Source: Acidimicrobiales bacterium (lineage in GTDB: Bacteria > Actinomycetota > Acidimicrobiia > Acidimicrobiales > Aldehydirespiratoraceae). Taken from it: a stretch of 40,482 bases of DNA. Numbering within the stretch: position 1 is the first letter of the stretch; every line of letters begins with the position of its first letter. The position numbers were made by a program, and so were the translations under genes. The notes under the pieces were generated by a model that saw nothing but the letters and a program-made list of their open reading frames with translations, made no database searches and was not told the origin of the DNA. This document shows, in pieces, positions 15,636 through 24,006 of this stretch. The stretch is from assembly GCA_029263195.1 (NCBI GenBank), contig JAJCXX010000018.1:1-40482 (forward strand), given 5' to 3'.

Positions 15636-16814
15636 ATGTCAGTTGGATGGAATGCGGCGGTGCCGCCGAATGGATTCCACAATCGGGCGCGAGAGGAGTC
15701 GCCCCAGTCCAACGACAACCCTCTCGGGCTGGCGTCGCCGGTCGGCGAGATTGACATCGAGACCACCCCCGAGCACCGCAACCTAGTGGCGGGCGATCCC
15801 CGTTGTGTCGGCTGGACGCGCTCCTACGACGATCCCGACGTGATCGCGCTACGGGATCGACTCCGGGATCACAACGGCATCACCGGGTTGGAGGTGGTCG
15901 ATGCTGGTGACGTCGAGCGGGCGACGACGATCTTCCATCGAGATGGCTTCGTCGCCGTAGCTGACGCCCTCGACCCCGAGCAGCTCGAACGACTTCGCCG
16001 GGGCGTCGACGAGGTCACCGCTACTCTGTTGGAGGCTGACCCCGACGGCGCCGTCGGCGGCGGCGCTGGTGGTCTTCCCCATCGCTACTCCTTCGGTGGC
16101 ACATCTGTGTCCCGACACATGTTTCATCGCCCGGAGTGGTCGCAGCTGATCGACTTGCCGACCACGACACCGATCCTGTCGTCGATCTTCGGCGGTCCTG
16201 AGTACATCGTCTACGGCTCGGGCGGCGAGCTCGCCCTACCGGGGGCCATCGAGTACCAGGGCCTACATTCCGACAACGTGTGGACCGAGCTCCACGATCC
16301 GCAGCGCGGCGTCTCGATGCGCGACCTCCCAACCCCGGTGGTGCACATCAACTTCCCGCTGGTAGACCTCACGCCGGTCAACGGTCCCATCCGCGTCCTT
16401 CCCGGGACCCATCGATCCCGCGCGCCGATACCGGCGCTGGCGGAGGAACCCGAATGGATGCGAATGAGCACCGTCTGTCCACTCCCCGCAGGTTCGGCAA
16501 TCATCCGCGACGCGCGCTGCTGGCACGCGGGCACACCGAACTTGTCCCGAGACATCCGTGCGATGCCAAACGTCGAGTACATGGCCCCCTGGTTCCGCAG
16601 CGAAGCGCTCGCCAACTCGATGTCCTACGAAACCTGGGCAGCGCTGTCGCCCCATGCCCAGCGACTGAGCCGCTACATCGTGTGCGACAAGGGTGAGGCC
16701 GTGATCGGCGAGGGAATCAGCCATCCCCGCCGCGCGGAGCGCGAGCGCATCCGCGAGGAACAGCTGGCCGCCATGTCACCAGACGATGCCACCGCTTATA
16801 GGCGCCGCTCCTGA
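15636..16814 (+). CDS. Phytanoyl-CoA dioxygenase (PhyH)-family Fe(II)/2-oxoglutarate oxygenase
   Basis: The protein of about 392 residues has the facial triad of Fe(II)/2-oxoglutarate oxygenases: His211-x-Asp213 in LHSDNVWTE and distal His297 in DARCWHAGTPN, followed by LSRDIRAMPNVEY supplying a 2-oxoglutarate-binding Arg. The double-stranded beta-helix runs through VVHINFPLVDLTPVNGPIRV and LPGTHRSR. An N-terminal segment (ATTIFHRDGFVAVADALDPE) is typical of PhyH proteins. The start is uncertain: ATG 15636 (weak GGAG 13 nt away) and ATG 15594 are possible, and homology seems to begin only near residue 35 (EIDIETTPEH). Substrate unknown; family members hydroxylate acyl-CoAs, amino-acid derivatives or small metabolites. 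Confidence 0.88.
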   Translation: MSVGWNAAVPPNGFHNRAREESPQSNDNPLGLASPVGEIDIETTPEHRNLVAGDPRCVGWTRSYDDPDVIALRDRLRDHNGITGLEVVDAGDVERATTIFHRDGFVAVADALDPEQLERLRRGVDEVTATLLEADPDGAVGGGAGGLPHRYSFGGTSVSRHMFHRPEWSQLIDLPTTTPILSSIFGGPEYIVYGSGGELALPGAIEYQGLHSDNVWTELHDPQRGVSMRDLPTPVVHINFPLVDLTPVNGPIRVLPGTHRSRAPIPALAEEPEWMRMSTVCPLPAGSAIIRDARCWHAGTPNLSRDIRAMPNVEYMAPWFRSEALANSMSYETWAALSPHAQRLSRYIVCDKGEAVIGEGISHPRRAERERIREEQLAAMSPDDATAYRRRS

Positions 16815-16866
16815 AGGCGGTCGCTGAACCGACAGTTCGCATCCTTTCGAGTGCCCGAATTACGAT

Positions 16867-16903
16867 TTGGGATACGGACCGTATCTGAGATACGTTCCGT
16901 ACC
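16867..16903 (+). promoter_or_regulatory. TetR promoter with two tandem 15-bp operators
   Basis: GATACGGACCGTATC (16871-16885) is a perfect palindrome around a central base, and GATACGTTCCGTACC (16889-16903) is a degenerate second copy with an 18-bp period. They occupy the spacer and -10 of a promoter reading TTGGGA (16867-16872), N18, TACGTT (16891-16896), 8 nt before the GTG at 16905. This is the expected geometry for autorepression by the TetR protein encoded immediately downstream. Confidence 0.72.
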
Positions 16904-16904
16904 T

Positions 16905-17540
16905 GTGATCGCCGACGTTCCCAGCGAATTGAACTTGCGCCAGAGAAGGAGTGCGCAGACGCGCGCCGATCTCTTGGCAGCGGCGCGAGCGGCGTTTGGG
17001 ACCACTGGCTACCAACGAACCGCTCTCGAGGACATCGCTCGGGCTGTGGGCGCCACTCGTGGCGCCTTCTACCGTCACTTCGCCGACAAGCGCGAGATCT
17101 TCGACGAAGTCGCACAACGGCTCGCGGTGGAACTCGTCTCGGAGGTGTGGGACACGTCCTATGAACTCGCGAACGACAGTTCCGAGAGAGAACGGCACGC
17201 GGCACGGCTCTTCTTGGAACGGCTCTGTGTGCCCGAGGTAAACAGGATTCTGGCTGTCGACGCACCCGCTGTGTTGGGCTACCGCCGATGGAGCGAAGTC
17301 ATCTACACGACGATCTGCGGGCCGCTCGCGGCTGGCGTGGACGGTTGGAGTTCGGCCGGGGCTTTTCCGAAGCGCCTTGTCGAACCGATGACGCGCCTAC
17401 TCGTCGGCGTGTTCCAAACCGCTTCAGCTCACCTGTCCTCAGTGGACGACCCCGCAGCGCTGGCCGACGACTATGAGGACGCTCTCGTGTACATGGTCGG
17501 TGCCCTTCGGCAATTCGGACCCGGAGCGCCAGCACCGTGA
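16905..17540 (+). CDS. TetR-family transcriptional repressor
   Basis: The 211-residue protein has the canonical N-terminal HTH: TRADLLAAARAAFGTTGYQR, then ALEDIARAVGATRGAFYRHF and ADKREIFDEV. The divergent helical ligand-binding domain fills the rest, including a TetR_C-like C-terminal half (LLVGVFQTASAHLSSVDDPA). The start GTG 16905 is chosen because the frame further upstream (GTG 16851) would run through the operator pair; the transcript is probably leaderless. Its stop overlaps the following SDR gene (TGATG), giving an operon. Likely function: ligand-relieved repression of itself and the SDR gene, and perhaps of the PhyH gene ending 90 bp upstream. Confidence 0.92.
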   Translation: MIADVPSELNLRQRRSAQTRADLLAAARAAFGTTGYQRTALEDIARAVGATRGAFYRHFADKREIFDEVAQRLAVELVSEVWDTSYELANDSSERERHAARLFLERLCVPEVNRILAVDAPAVLGYRRWSEVIYTTICGPLAAGVDGWSSAGAFPKRLVEPMTRLLVGVFQTASAHLSSVDDPAALADDYEDALVYMVGALRQFGPGAPAP

Positions 17541-18373
17541 TGGAGCTGATCCAACCCGTTTTGGTCACTGGATCGAGTACGGGCATTGGCCGAGCGACTG
17601 TTCGGGCGCTCGCTGAAGCGGGGCACACGGTGTTCGCTACCGTCCGCCGGACCGAGTCGCTGTCCGGCCTGGCCTCCGAGCGCGGCGACGTCCGGCCCAT
17701 TGCACTCGATGTCACCAGTTCCCGGTCGATCGAAGCGGCGCGCGCGGAAATCCACGAGCAACTAGGCGACACGCATCTCCGTGCAATCGTCAACAACGCC
17801 GGCGTTTCTGGGGCGGGCCCAATGGCGCTGGTCGATCTCCCGGAAGTTGAGCACGTCATCTGCGTCAACGTCGTCGGTGCCCTGGCTGTGTGCCAAGCGT
17901 TCCTTCCAATGCTCGCCGAACCGGGCGGCCGCATCATCAACATCGGGTCGGGCGAAGGATTCGTCGTGCTGCCCATCAACGGCTCGTACGCCATCTCGAA
18001 ACACGCCCTCGAGGCCCTGTCACGCGTGCTCAGGCTCGAACTCGCTCCCAGCGGCCGCTACGTGTCGGTCATCGTCCCGGGTACGACCTCGACACCGATT
18101 CTCGATAGCGCGCTCAGCCGCTACACCGAGCTACTCGCCCAAACCGGGCCGGTCGAGATCTACCACCCTCAGATCAGAGGGCGCCGCCGACTCACTGGAC
18201 GCGGTCGTGGCGCCGCTGATCCCAGCCGCGCCGCTCAGGCAGTGGCGAAGGCCGTAGCCGCGAAGAAGCCAAAGGCTCACTACTACATCGGCTGGGACGC
18301 CAGGACTCCAGCGATCCTCGCGAAACTTCCCACCCGGCTCGGCGACATGGCGCTCCGCCAAGCCATCCGCTGA
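17540..18373 (+). CDS. Short-chain dehydrogenase/reductase (SDR)
   Basis: The 277-residue protein is a classical SDR. Features are the N-terminal cofactor motif TGSSTGIG (about 12-19), the NNAG motif (AIVNNAGVSGAGP), the active-site region NIGSGEGFVVLPINGSYAISK with Tyr-x3-Lys, and a PGT segment (VIVPGTTSTPIL) after the catalytic helix. The region after TG and the Arg residues following ATVRRTES suggest NADP(H) preference; this is weak evidence. The C-terminus (RTPAILAKLPTRLGDMALRQ) resembles membrane-peripheral retinol/steroid-type SDRs. ATG 17540 overlaps the TetR stop by 1 bp; GTG 17537 is an alternative. Presumably its substrate, or a related compound, is the TetR ligand. Confidence 0.9.
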   Translation: MELIQPVLVTGSSTGIGRATVRALAEAGHTVFATVRRTESLSGLASERGDVRPIALDVTSSRSIEAARAEIHEQLGDTHLRAIVNNAGVSGAGPMALVDLPEVEHVICVNVVGALAVCQAFLPMLAEPGGRIINIGSGEGFVVLPINGSYAISKHALEALSRVLRLELAPSGRYVSVIVPGTTSTPILDSALSRYTELLAQTGPVEIYHPQIRGRRRLTGRGRGAADPSRAAQAVAKAVAAKKPKAHYYIGWDARTPAILAKLPTRLGDMALRQAIR

Positions 18374-18410
18374 CCACAACCGGGAGGCTCGTCGTCGGCG
18401 TGTGGACTGG

Positions 18411-20264
18411 TCAAGTGGCGCACTCGCTCTCGCCGATTTCTGCCGTGTACGGGCTGGTCTCGCTGTAGTCGATGTAGAAGTCAGGATCTTCTGCGAACGC
18501 CGGAAAGACGTCCAGCTCGCCCAGCTCCTCTCCTAGTGCCGCTGCGCCGCCGGCCCGGTCGAGCCAGGAACGGAACGTCTCACCGGCACTTCGTTCGGAG
18601 GCGAATCGTCGGATCACTCGAACGGCGGCCTCGGCAGCGTTCTTGGCCGGCAGGCGAAGCGTCTTGTCGCCGAAGTGGATCTGTTCCTGGCCGACGTACC
18701 CGCCGAGCAGCATCTGGTAGCCGGGTGCGGGCCGTCCGTCGGCGCGTCGCTCAGCTCCGAAGAAGCCGATGTCGGCTGCGTGGTGCTGTCCGCACGAGTT
18801 GGGGCAGCCGGAGATGTTGATCCGGACTCCGCCGACCTCAGCGAGCCCCTCTTCCTCGAGGCGGTCGGCGATCGCCTTGGCGAGGCCGCGGGTCTGGGTG
18901 AGGGCCAGGTTGCAGGTGTCGGCGCCCGGGCAAGCGACGACGTCGCGGGCGAGTTCCGCTCCGGGTTGGGCCATACCAATTCCGGCGAGCTGTTCGAACA
19001 GCGTCGGGAGCTGTTCGTGGGCGAGGTCTCGGAATACGACGTTTTGGCGGTTGGTGAGCCGAATGCTGGCGCCGAGGTCACGCTGGATCGATGCCAGGGC
19101 TCGGAACTGGTCGGCGGTGATGTCACCGAGGTCGGCGTGGGCATACGCAGAGACCGAGCCGTTGCCGGCGCCACGCACGACGTTGACGTGGTGCCAGCGC
19201 ACATACGGCGACGGGCCTCCGATGCTGACCGGTGTGCTCGCCAAGCTCGCCTGGTCGATGCCTTGCCCGATACGCGTGACGTTGCCCTCGTCGAGCACGC
19301 CGGCTGGATCGTCGCCGTGCTGGACAACCTCGGCGGGGACGCCGCCGGGCCAGGTGGCGGACGCGACGAGGAGCTTCCTCGTACTGAGCACGCGACGACG
19401 CACCTCCTCGATTCCGAGAGTGTCGACCAGCCACTTCATGCGGGCCCGAAGCTTGTTGTCACGGTTGCCGGCCTGGTCGAAAACGCGCAGGATCGACTCG
19501 ATCGTCGGGAGGAGTTCCTCGCGCGTCGTGAACTCCTCGAGCGCGAGCGCAGGGTGTGGGGTCGTCCCGAGCCCACCGGCGATGTAGACGCGAAATCCGC
19601 GCTCAACCTCTCCGCCGGGCCCGGTCCGGCTGACCGCGACCACCCCGGCATCGTTGAACATCGCCTGGCCACAGTCGGTGGCGCAGCCCGAGAAGTTGAT
19701 CTTGAACTTGCGAGGCAGTCGTTGGCCGAGCGGACTACGCACGAAGTGCTGATACGCAGCCTCTGCCCACTGGGTGATGTCGAGCACTTCTTGGGGGCAC
19801 GCGCCGGCGAGGTGACACCCCTGGACGTTGCGGACCGTGTCGCCGCAAGCCTCCCGGCTCGTGAGGCCGACCGACGCGAGGTGTTCCATCACCTCGGGGA
19901 CGTCGCGCAGCTCGATGAAGTGGAACTGGAGGTTCTGTCGGGTGGTGATGTGTCCCCAGCCGCGGCTGTAGCGCTCGGCGACATACCCCATCATTTCGAG
20001 CTGCTCGGGAGTCATCGAGCCGTAGGGCACCTTGACGCGGACCATCTGATTCGTGCCGCCCTGGCGCTGGCCGTAGATGCCGTTCGTGAGGCGGAAGACG
20101 CGGAAGACGTCCTCGGGCACTTCACCCGCCAGGTACCCGGCGAGCTGATCGCGGAACTTGACGATGTCCGCGAGTTGGTCGCGGTCCCACAGGTCGCGCG
20201 GGAGCACCCTGATCCCGTGGTGGGACGGGCGTTCGAGGTCGATCGGGTCGTCGAGCACGGTCAT
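18411..20264 (-). CDS. sir: Ferredoxin-dependent assimilatory sulfite reductase (nitrite/sulfite reductase family)
   Basis: The enzyme reduces sulfite to sulfide with six electrons using siroheme coupled to a [4Fe-4S] cluster. The 617-residue sequence shows the cluster/siroheme Cys at 445, 451 (CPGADTC), 487 and 491 (ISGCPNSC). It has two ferredoxin-like half-domains (VRVKVPYGSMTPEQLE and WHHVNVVRGAGNGSVSAYAH) and repeated substrate-binding Arg/Lys motifs (HITTRQNLQFH, KFKINFSGC, IRLTNRQNV). Nitrite and sulfite reductases cannot be separated on motifs alone. The operon partners are APS reductase and siroheme-synthesis genes, which favours sulfite. It is the last gene of the operon, overlapping cobA by 4 bp (ATGA). 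Confidence 0.9.
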   Translation of the reverse strand: MTVLDDPIDLERPSHHGIRVLPRDLWDRDQLADIVKFRDQLAGYLAGEVPEDVFRVFRLTNGIYGQRQGGTNQMVRVKVPYGSMTPEQLEMMGYVAERYSRGWGHITTRQNLQFHFIELRDVPEVMEHLASVGLTSREACGDTVRNVQGCHLAGACPQEVLDITQWAEAAYQHFVRSPLGQRLPRKFKINFSGCATDCGQAMFNDAGVVAVSRTGPGGEVERGFRVYIAGGLGTTPHPALALEEFTTREELLPTIESILRVFDQAGNRDNKLRARMKWLVDTLGIEEVRRRVLSTRKLLVASATWPGGVPAEVVQHGDDPAGVLDEGNVTRIGQGIDQASLASTPVSIGGPSPYVRWHHVNVVRGAGNGSVSAYAHADLGDITADQFRALASIQRDLGASIRLTNRQNVVFRDLAHEQLPTLFEQLAGIGMAQPGAELARDVVACPGADTCNLALTQTRGLAKAIADRLEEEGLAEVGGVRINISGCPNSCGQHHAADIGFFGAERRADGRPAPGYQMLLGGYVGQEQIHFGDKTLRLPAKNAAEAAVRVIRRFASERSAGETFRSWLDRAGGAAALGEELGELDVFPAFAEDPDFYIDYSETSPYTAEIGESECAT

Positions 20265-21025
20265 GGCGTGACTCCTTGTGTGGCGAGGGGAACGAACGCG
20301 GCGAGCTCGGGCGCATCGCGCAGCACGTCTCGTGCAGCAACATCGCCGATCACGATCGTCGACGGGTTGCGAACGGGTTCAGTGCCGAGCGCGGCGAGGC
20401 TCGTACGCACGACGTGCTCGTCGTCGCAGGTCGCCGACGTGATGATCGCAACAGGGGTCGTGCCCTTCATGCCCCCAGCGATCAAACGCTCGCCGATTGA
20501 GCGGGCGCGGGCGGCCCCCATCAGGACGACCAGGGTCGTGCCGGCCACCGCCAGTGCGTGCCAATCGAGATGACGGTCGTTGAACGGGTCCTGGTGGGCG
20601 GTCACGATCGTGACGCCACTCGCAACGCCCCGCATCGTGACCGGAATTCCGGCTGCCGCCGGAGCGGCAACGGCCGAGCTGATGCCTGGAACGACCTCAA
20701 CATCGAGACCGGCGGCTCGAAGCTCCTCGGCTTCCTCGCCGCCGCGACCGAACACGAACGGGTCTCCGCCCTTGAGCCTCACGACAGTGTCGAATCGGTG
20801 CCCGCGGTCGACGAGGATCGCGTTGATCTGCGCCTGGTTGTTGCGGCGTGAGCCCGGCGACTTGCCGACGTCCACGATCTCGGCCCATGGAGCGGCCGAT
20901 GCGAGGATCCGCCCGTCCACGAGCCGGTCGTGCACAATCACATCGGCGCGGGCCAGCAGTGACACGGCCCGCATGGTGAGCAGATCCGGATCGCCGGGGC
21001 CAGCTCCGACTAGGTGCACGGTCAT
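20261..21025 (-). CDS. cobA: Uroporphyrinogen-III C-methyltransferase (SUMT)
   Basis: The enzyme uses two S-adenosylmethionine to convert uroporphyrinogen III to precorrin-2, the first committed step to siroheme. The 254-residue protein carries the SUMT signatures VHLVGAGPGDPDLLTMRA (N-terminal SAM site), RADVIVHDRLV, VRLKGGDPFVFGRGGEEAE and VPGISSAVAAPAAAGIPVT. Length is that of a stand-alone SUMT, not of a fused CysG. Its start and stop overlap the neighbouring genes by 4 bp each (ATGA), so translation is coupled. It supplies siroheme for the sulfite reductase encoded directly downstream. No cobalamin-specific gene is near. Confidence 0.95.
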   Translation of the reverse strand: MTVHLVGAGPGDPDLLTMRAVSLLARADVIVHDRLVDGRILASAAPWAEIVDVGKSPGSRRNNQAQINAILVDRGHRFDTVVRLKGGDPFVFGRGGEEAEELRAAGLDVEVVPGISSAVAAPAAAGIPVTMRGVASGVTIVTAHQDPFNDRHLDWHALAVAGTTLVVLMGAARARSIGERLIAGGMKGTTPVAIITSATCDDEHVVRTSLAALGTEPVRNPSTIVIGDVAARDVLRDAPELAAFVPLATQGVTP

Positions 21026-21669
21026 GACTTAGCTCCTTGCAGGCCGAGTGAGCCGCGAACTCGATGGCGGGCGGCGTCGAGATGTCCGGCAGCGACGAGG
21101 TCGATCAGTTCGTTGTCGATGGCGTCGTCCCAGCCGGGCAGCTCGGACGTGCCCAGCGTTGCCCGCGCTTCGTCGCGCACCTCGCTCAGCAGATCGAGTA
21201 GCCGGGCGTGGACGTCGGTGAAGATCGATTCCGACCGGCGGCGTACCCATCTGGACATCGCCGGGCTGCGACCGTTGGTCGAGACCGTGATCTGCAGGTC
21301 GCCCCGAGTCACGACCGCCGGAAGGATGAACGAGCAGTTCGCTGGGTCGTCGGCGGAGTTCACCAACACGTTGGCGGCGTCCCCGTCTCTGGCGACTTGG
21401 GCATTGACGGCCGCGTCGTCGGTTGCGGTGATCGCTATCCGGTACGACGCGACTTCGCCACGGCGATACTCGCGCTCGTGCCAGCGCACCACGGGGTCTT
21501 CGGCGATCTCGGTCACCGCGGTAGGCGCCACCACAGTCACGACAGCGCCGGCCCGCAGGAGCCCCTCGGCCTTGCGGGCCGCGACCGGGCCGCCACCGAC
21601 GACCAGGGCGCGCCGACCCATCAGGTCGAGGTTGACCGGGTAGGGCGAGTGGAAGACAGGCGCGCTCAC
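21022..21669 (-). CDS. Precorrin-2 dehydrogenase / sirohydrochlorin ferrochelatase (CysG N-terminal type, Met8-like)
   Basis: The 215-residue protein oxidises precorrin-2 to sirohydrochlorin with NAD+, and in CysG/Met8-type proteins also inserts iron. The Rossmann motif RRALVVGGGPVAARKAEGLL is followed by the expected SADDPANCSFILPAVV and ITVSTNGRSPAMSRWVRRR, then a C-terminal dimerisation segment. GTG 21669 is the start: it overlaps the cysH stop as GTGA, and the product begins just before the nucleotide-binding strand. A frame open to 21744 lies inside cysH and is a shadow. No separate ferrochelatase (SirB/CbiX) gene is in the window, which makes a bifunctional role likely. Confidence 0.93.
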   Translation of the reverse strand: MSAPVFHSPYPVNLDLMGRRALVVGGGPVAARKAEGLLRAGAVVTVVAPTAVTEIAEDPVVRWHEREYRRGEVASYRIAITATDDAAVNAQVARDGDAANVLVNSADDPANCSFILPAVVTRGDLQITVSTNGRSPAMSRWVRRRSESIFTDVHARLLDLLSEVRDEARATLGTSELPGWDDAIDNELIDLVAAGHLDAARHRVRGSLGLQGAKS

Positions 21670-22364
21670 AGGTGCAACCCGCACTCGGACTTGCCGCTGC
21701 CGGCCCATCGTCCGGAGCGACCGTCGGTCGACGGTTCGGTGCATGGCCAGCAGCCGATCGAGGCGTACCCGTCGAGCTGCAAGGCATTGACTAGTACGTC
21801 GTGCTCGACGATGTGGGCCTCGTGCTCGGCGTCGGTCATCGCTGCAATCGGGTTGACTTTGACGAGCCCGCGCCGGTCGATCGACACGATCGGGGCGTCG
21901 GCACGGCTCGGATGATCAGCCCGGCGGACACCGCTCAGCCAGGCGTCGGCGTTCGTCGCGAGGTACCGGTCGAGCGGATCGACCTTGCGAGCGGCGCAGC
22001 ACGCTGTGGTGCCCTCAGCCCACAGATCGGGTGCAGCGGGGTCGGGCCGGAGCACGGTGAGATTGAGTTGGTACCGTTCCATCGCCAGGCGGACCGTGTT
22101 GAGCGTCTCGGCGAAGTGGAACCCGGTGTCGAGGAAGATCACTTCGATGTCGGCGTGGACCCCGGTGGCGATGTCGATCAGGGTCGTGTCGGCGAAAGAG
22201 GCGGTCATGACTAGCCGTGGCCAGAATCGGTCGCACGCCCATTGGATGACTTCGGCGGGCGTTGCGGTGGCCAGATCGCGGTTGGCGCGTGCGACCGCAT
22301 CGGGGGTGAGTGCAGCACGTCGGCGGAGCTCGACCGGGCGGGTGGAGACGAGGGAGTTGGTCAT
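21666..22364 (-). CDS. cysH: Adenylyl-sulfate (APS) reductase, CysH family
   Basis: The enzyme reduces activated sulfate to sulfite using thioredoxin. The 232-residue protein contains the nucleotide-binding signature TASFADTTLI, IEVIFLDTGFHFAETL and the catalytic C-terminal Cys228 (SECGLHL). Cys122-Cys123 (TTACCAARKV) and Cys205-x2-Cys208 (GCWPC) are the four ligands of the [4Fe-4S] cluster found only in the APS-using branch, so it should use APS rather than PAPS. It is the first gene of the four-gene operon. Genes for sulfate adenylyltransferase are not in the window. No obvious Shine-Dalgarno precedes the ATG. Confidence 0.95.
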   Translation of the reverse strand: MTNSLVSTRPVELRRRAALTPDAVARANRDLATATPAEVIQWACDRFWPRLVMTASFADTTLIDIATGVHADIEVIFLDTGFHFAETLNTVRLAMERYQLNLTVLRPDPAAPDLWAEGTTACCAARKVDPLDRYLATNADAWLSGVRRADHPSRADAPIVSIDRRGLVKVNPIAAMTDAEHEAHIVEHDVLVNALQLDGYASIGCWPCTEPSTDGRSGRWAGSGKSECGLHL

Positions 22365-22507
22365 GAGAGGGGCGATACCTGATCTACGTGGTCGGGTTTC
22401 CTGGGCAAGCTACCCCTCCATGCGATCAATTCATCATAATTCCGATCATATTTGTCGGGTATCACCTGACCGCGTTCAATTGATGACTCCCCCACCGGTC
22501 GCGAGAC
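22365..22507. promoter_or_regulatory. AT-rich promoter region upstream of the sulfate-reduction operon
   Basis: This 143-bp gap holds a local AT-rich island (about 22425-22455), unusual for the region. On the minus strand two TATGAT -10-like hexamers occur (22433-22438 and 22445-22450). No good -35 was found at 16-18 bp from either, suggesting activator dependence. The region also contains the terminal 3' side of the LacI gene's neighbourhood; no terminator was recognised. Confidence 0.35.
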
Positions 22508-23614
22508 CTACGAGTTGACCGGTCCGCGCCCGCCTTGAGCACTTCGCCGTGCGGTCGACGAGCGGACGACGAGCTCGATCGGAAGCATGACGCGGCGCGG
22601 CGGAGCCCCCGCGATCTGTTCAAGCAGTAGCTCCGCGGCGGCCTTCCCCTTCTCGACGAGCGGCTGACGCACCGTGGTGAGTGGCGGGTCCCAGGTTCGG
22701 GCCCTGGGCACGTCGTCGAACCCCGCTATGGACAAATCCTCAGGGACCTCTCGGCCGACAACCTGGCCGGCCTGACTGGCTCCGATGGCGAGCTGGTCGC
22801 TGAAGCAGAGCAGGCCGGTGAGCGAGGGATGGGTACCCAGCAGCTCGACGACGGCCCGACGTCCCGTGTCAGGGTCGTTGCCGCCTGCCTCCCAGAGTAT
22901 GAGATCGTCGGGGTCGAGTCCTGCGTCAGCCATGGCCGACCGATAACCGGCGACCCGCTCGCAAGCAACACGAGCCGTCATCTCGTCCTCTCGGTTCTGA
23001 TCGATCCGGCCAGTTCTTGCGGGTGACGCCACTCGACCGAGGACCGCAGCCAGCTCGCGATGGCCCAGCTCGATGAGATGAGCGGCAATGGTGCGCGCCC
23101 CGTCGCGGTCGTCGATACCAACGAACGAGGTGCGATGGCCGAGGTCGGGTTCGTCGACCATGACGATCGGTAGGCCTCGGTCGAGCACCTCGCCGAGGGC
23201 CGGATGACCGTCGGCGACCGAGAAGACGATGTGTCCGTCGACAGCCGCAGTCGCGACTGCTGTGAGGGAGACGTCGAGCCCGGCGGGAGCCGGCAGCAGG
23301 GTAAGGCCGGTACCGGAGAGGGAAGTCGCTTCGGCCACGCCTCGCATGAAGCTGGTGGTGTCGGGGTCGCTGAAGACGAACCGAAGATCCTCAGTGAACA
23401 GAAGCCCGATGGCCCCCATGTGCCCGGTCCGTAGCATCCGCCCGGCGGCATCGGGACCTCGATAGCCGAGCTCTGCCGCGCTATCGAGGATGCGCTCGCG
23501 CAAGTCGGCGCCAAGCTCCCGCGGACGGTTGTAGGCATTGGAGACGGTCGTGCGCGACACCCCAAGGCGATCGGCGATCGTCTGGAGCGTCACCCGAGCC
23601 GTCATGTCACTCAT
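22508..23614 (-). CDS. LacI-family transcriptional regulator
   Basis: The 368-residue protein has an N-terminal LacI HTH and hinge helix (VTLQTIADRLGVSRTTVSNA, then PRELGADLRERILDSAAELG) followed by a periplasmic-binding-protein-like sensor domain (AIGLLFTEDLRFVFSDPD, SFVGIDDRDGARTIAAHL, SLTGLLCFSDQLAIGASQ, DLSIAGFDDVPRA). These are standard LacI landmarks. ATG 23614 is used; ATG 23605 is an alternative. It lies 19 bp after a small unknown gene, probably in one operon whose upstream region carries repeated ATCGAT-centred sites. LacI regulators usually answer to sugars or nucleosides, but no transport or catabolic gene is next to it. Confidence 0.93.
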   Translation of the reverse strand: MSDMTARVTLQTIADRLGVSRTTVSNAYNRPRELGADLRERILDSAAELGYRGPDAAGRMLRTGHMGAIGLLFTEDLRFVFSDPDTTSFMRGVAEATSLSGTGLTLLPAPAGLDVSLTAVATAAVDGHIVFSVADGHPALGEVLDRGLPIVMVDEPDLGHRTSFVGIDDRDGARTIAAHLIELGHRELAAVLGRVASPARTGRIDQNREDEMTARVACERVAGYRSAMADAGLDPDDLILWEAGGNDPDTGRRAVVELLGTHPSLTGLLCFSDQLAIGASQAGQVVGREVPEDLSIAGFDDVPRARTWDPPLTTVRQPLVEKGKAAAELLLEQIAGAPPRRVMLPIELVVRSSTARRSAQGGRGPVNS

Positions 23615-23633
23615 CTTGGCTCACGGAGCCCGA

Positions 23634-23966
23634 TCAGGCCGCGACGCTGACCTCGTCGACGATCATCTCGGTGAAGCGGACGGCGGCCCACAGTTTCGGA
23701 CTACCGGTGTCAGCCTCGGTCCAGGGCACCGCGACCTCAAGTGTGGTCAGTGGCCCGTCCTCGTGCACTCGCACCTCAGAGCCGTCGAGCGAGGTGAGTC
23801 CCTTGCTCACTCTGAGGCCCTGCGAGATCTCCTCGGTGCGAGTCTCGCCGCGGTCGCCGGCGATCCTGTCGGAGGCGACGTCGAGCCCTGCCGATACAGC
23901 CCGGTCGAGCTTTTCCGCGACAACGTTCGGGGTGGTGTTCAGGTAGCGGGTCAGAATGAGTCTCAT
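23634..23966 (-). CDS. Small protein of unknown function, first gene of the LacI operon
   Basis: The 110-residue protein is soluble and acidic with no recognised domain. It starts MRLILTRYLNTTPNVVAEKL, has a helix-like stretch through LDRAVSAGLDVASD and a beta-rich second half (LTTLEVAVPWTEAD, LWAAVRFTEMIVDEV). An AGGAG Shine-Dalgarno lies 7 nt upstream of ATG 23966, giving good support for translation. Its codon usage looks like that of its neighbours. Placement directly before a LacI gene and directly after a repeat-rich regulatory region suggests that this protein is a target or partner of the regulator. No function is assigned. Confidence 0.72.
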   Translation of the reverse strand: MRLILTRYLNTTPNVVAEKLDRAVSAGLDVASDRIAGDRGETRTEEISQGLRVSKGLTSLDGSEVRVHEDGPLTTLEVAVPWTEADTGSPKLWAAVRFTEMIVDEVSVAA

Positions 23967-24006
23967 GGTGACACTCCTGTGGTTGGAAGGGGCGAGGGAT
24001 GTTCGG

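Noticed and set aside
18675..20573. Long plus-strand open frame (632 codons) across the sulfite reductase and cobA genes
   Set aside because: It is antisense to two genes with clear catalytic motifs, and its product is charged and repetitive with no domain; this is the common GC-rich mirror frame.
21666..22364. PAPS reductase as the identity of CysH
   Set aside because: The four [4Fe-4S] Cys (122, 123, 205, 208), which PAPS reductases lack, are all present.
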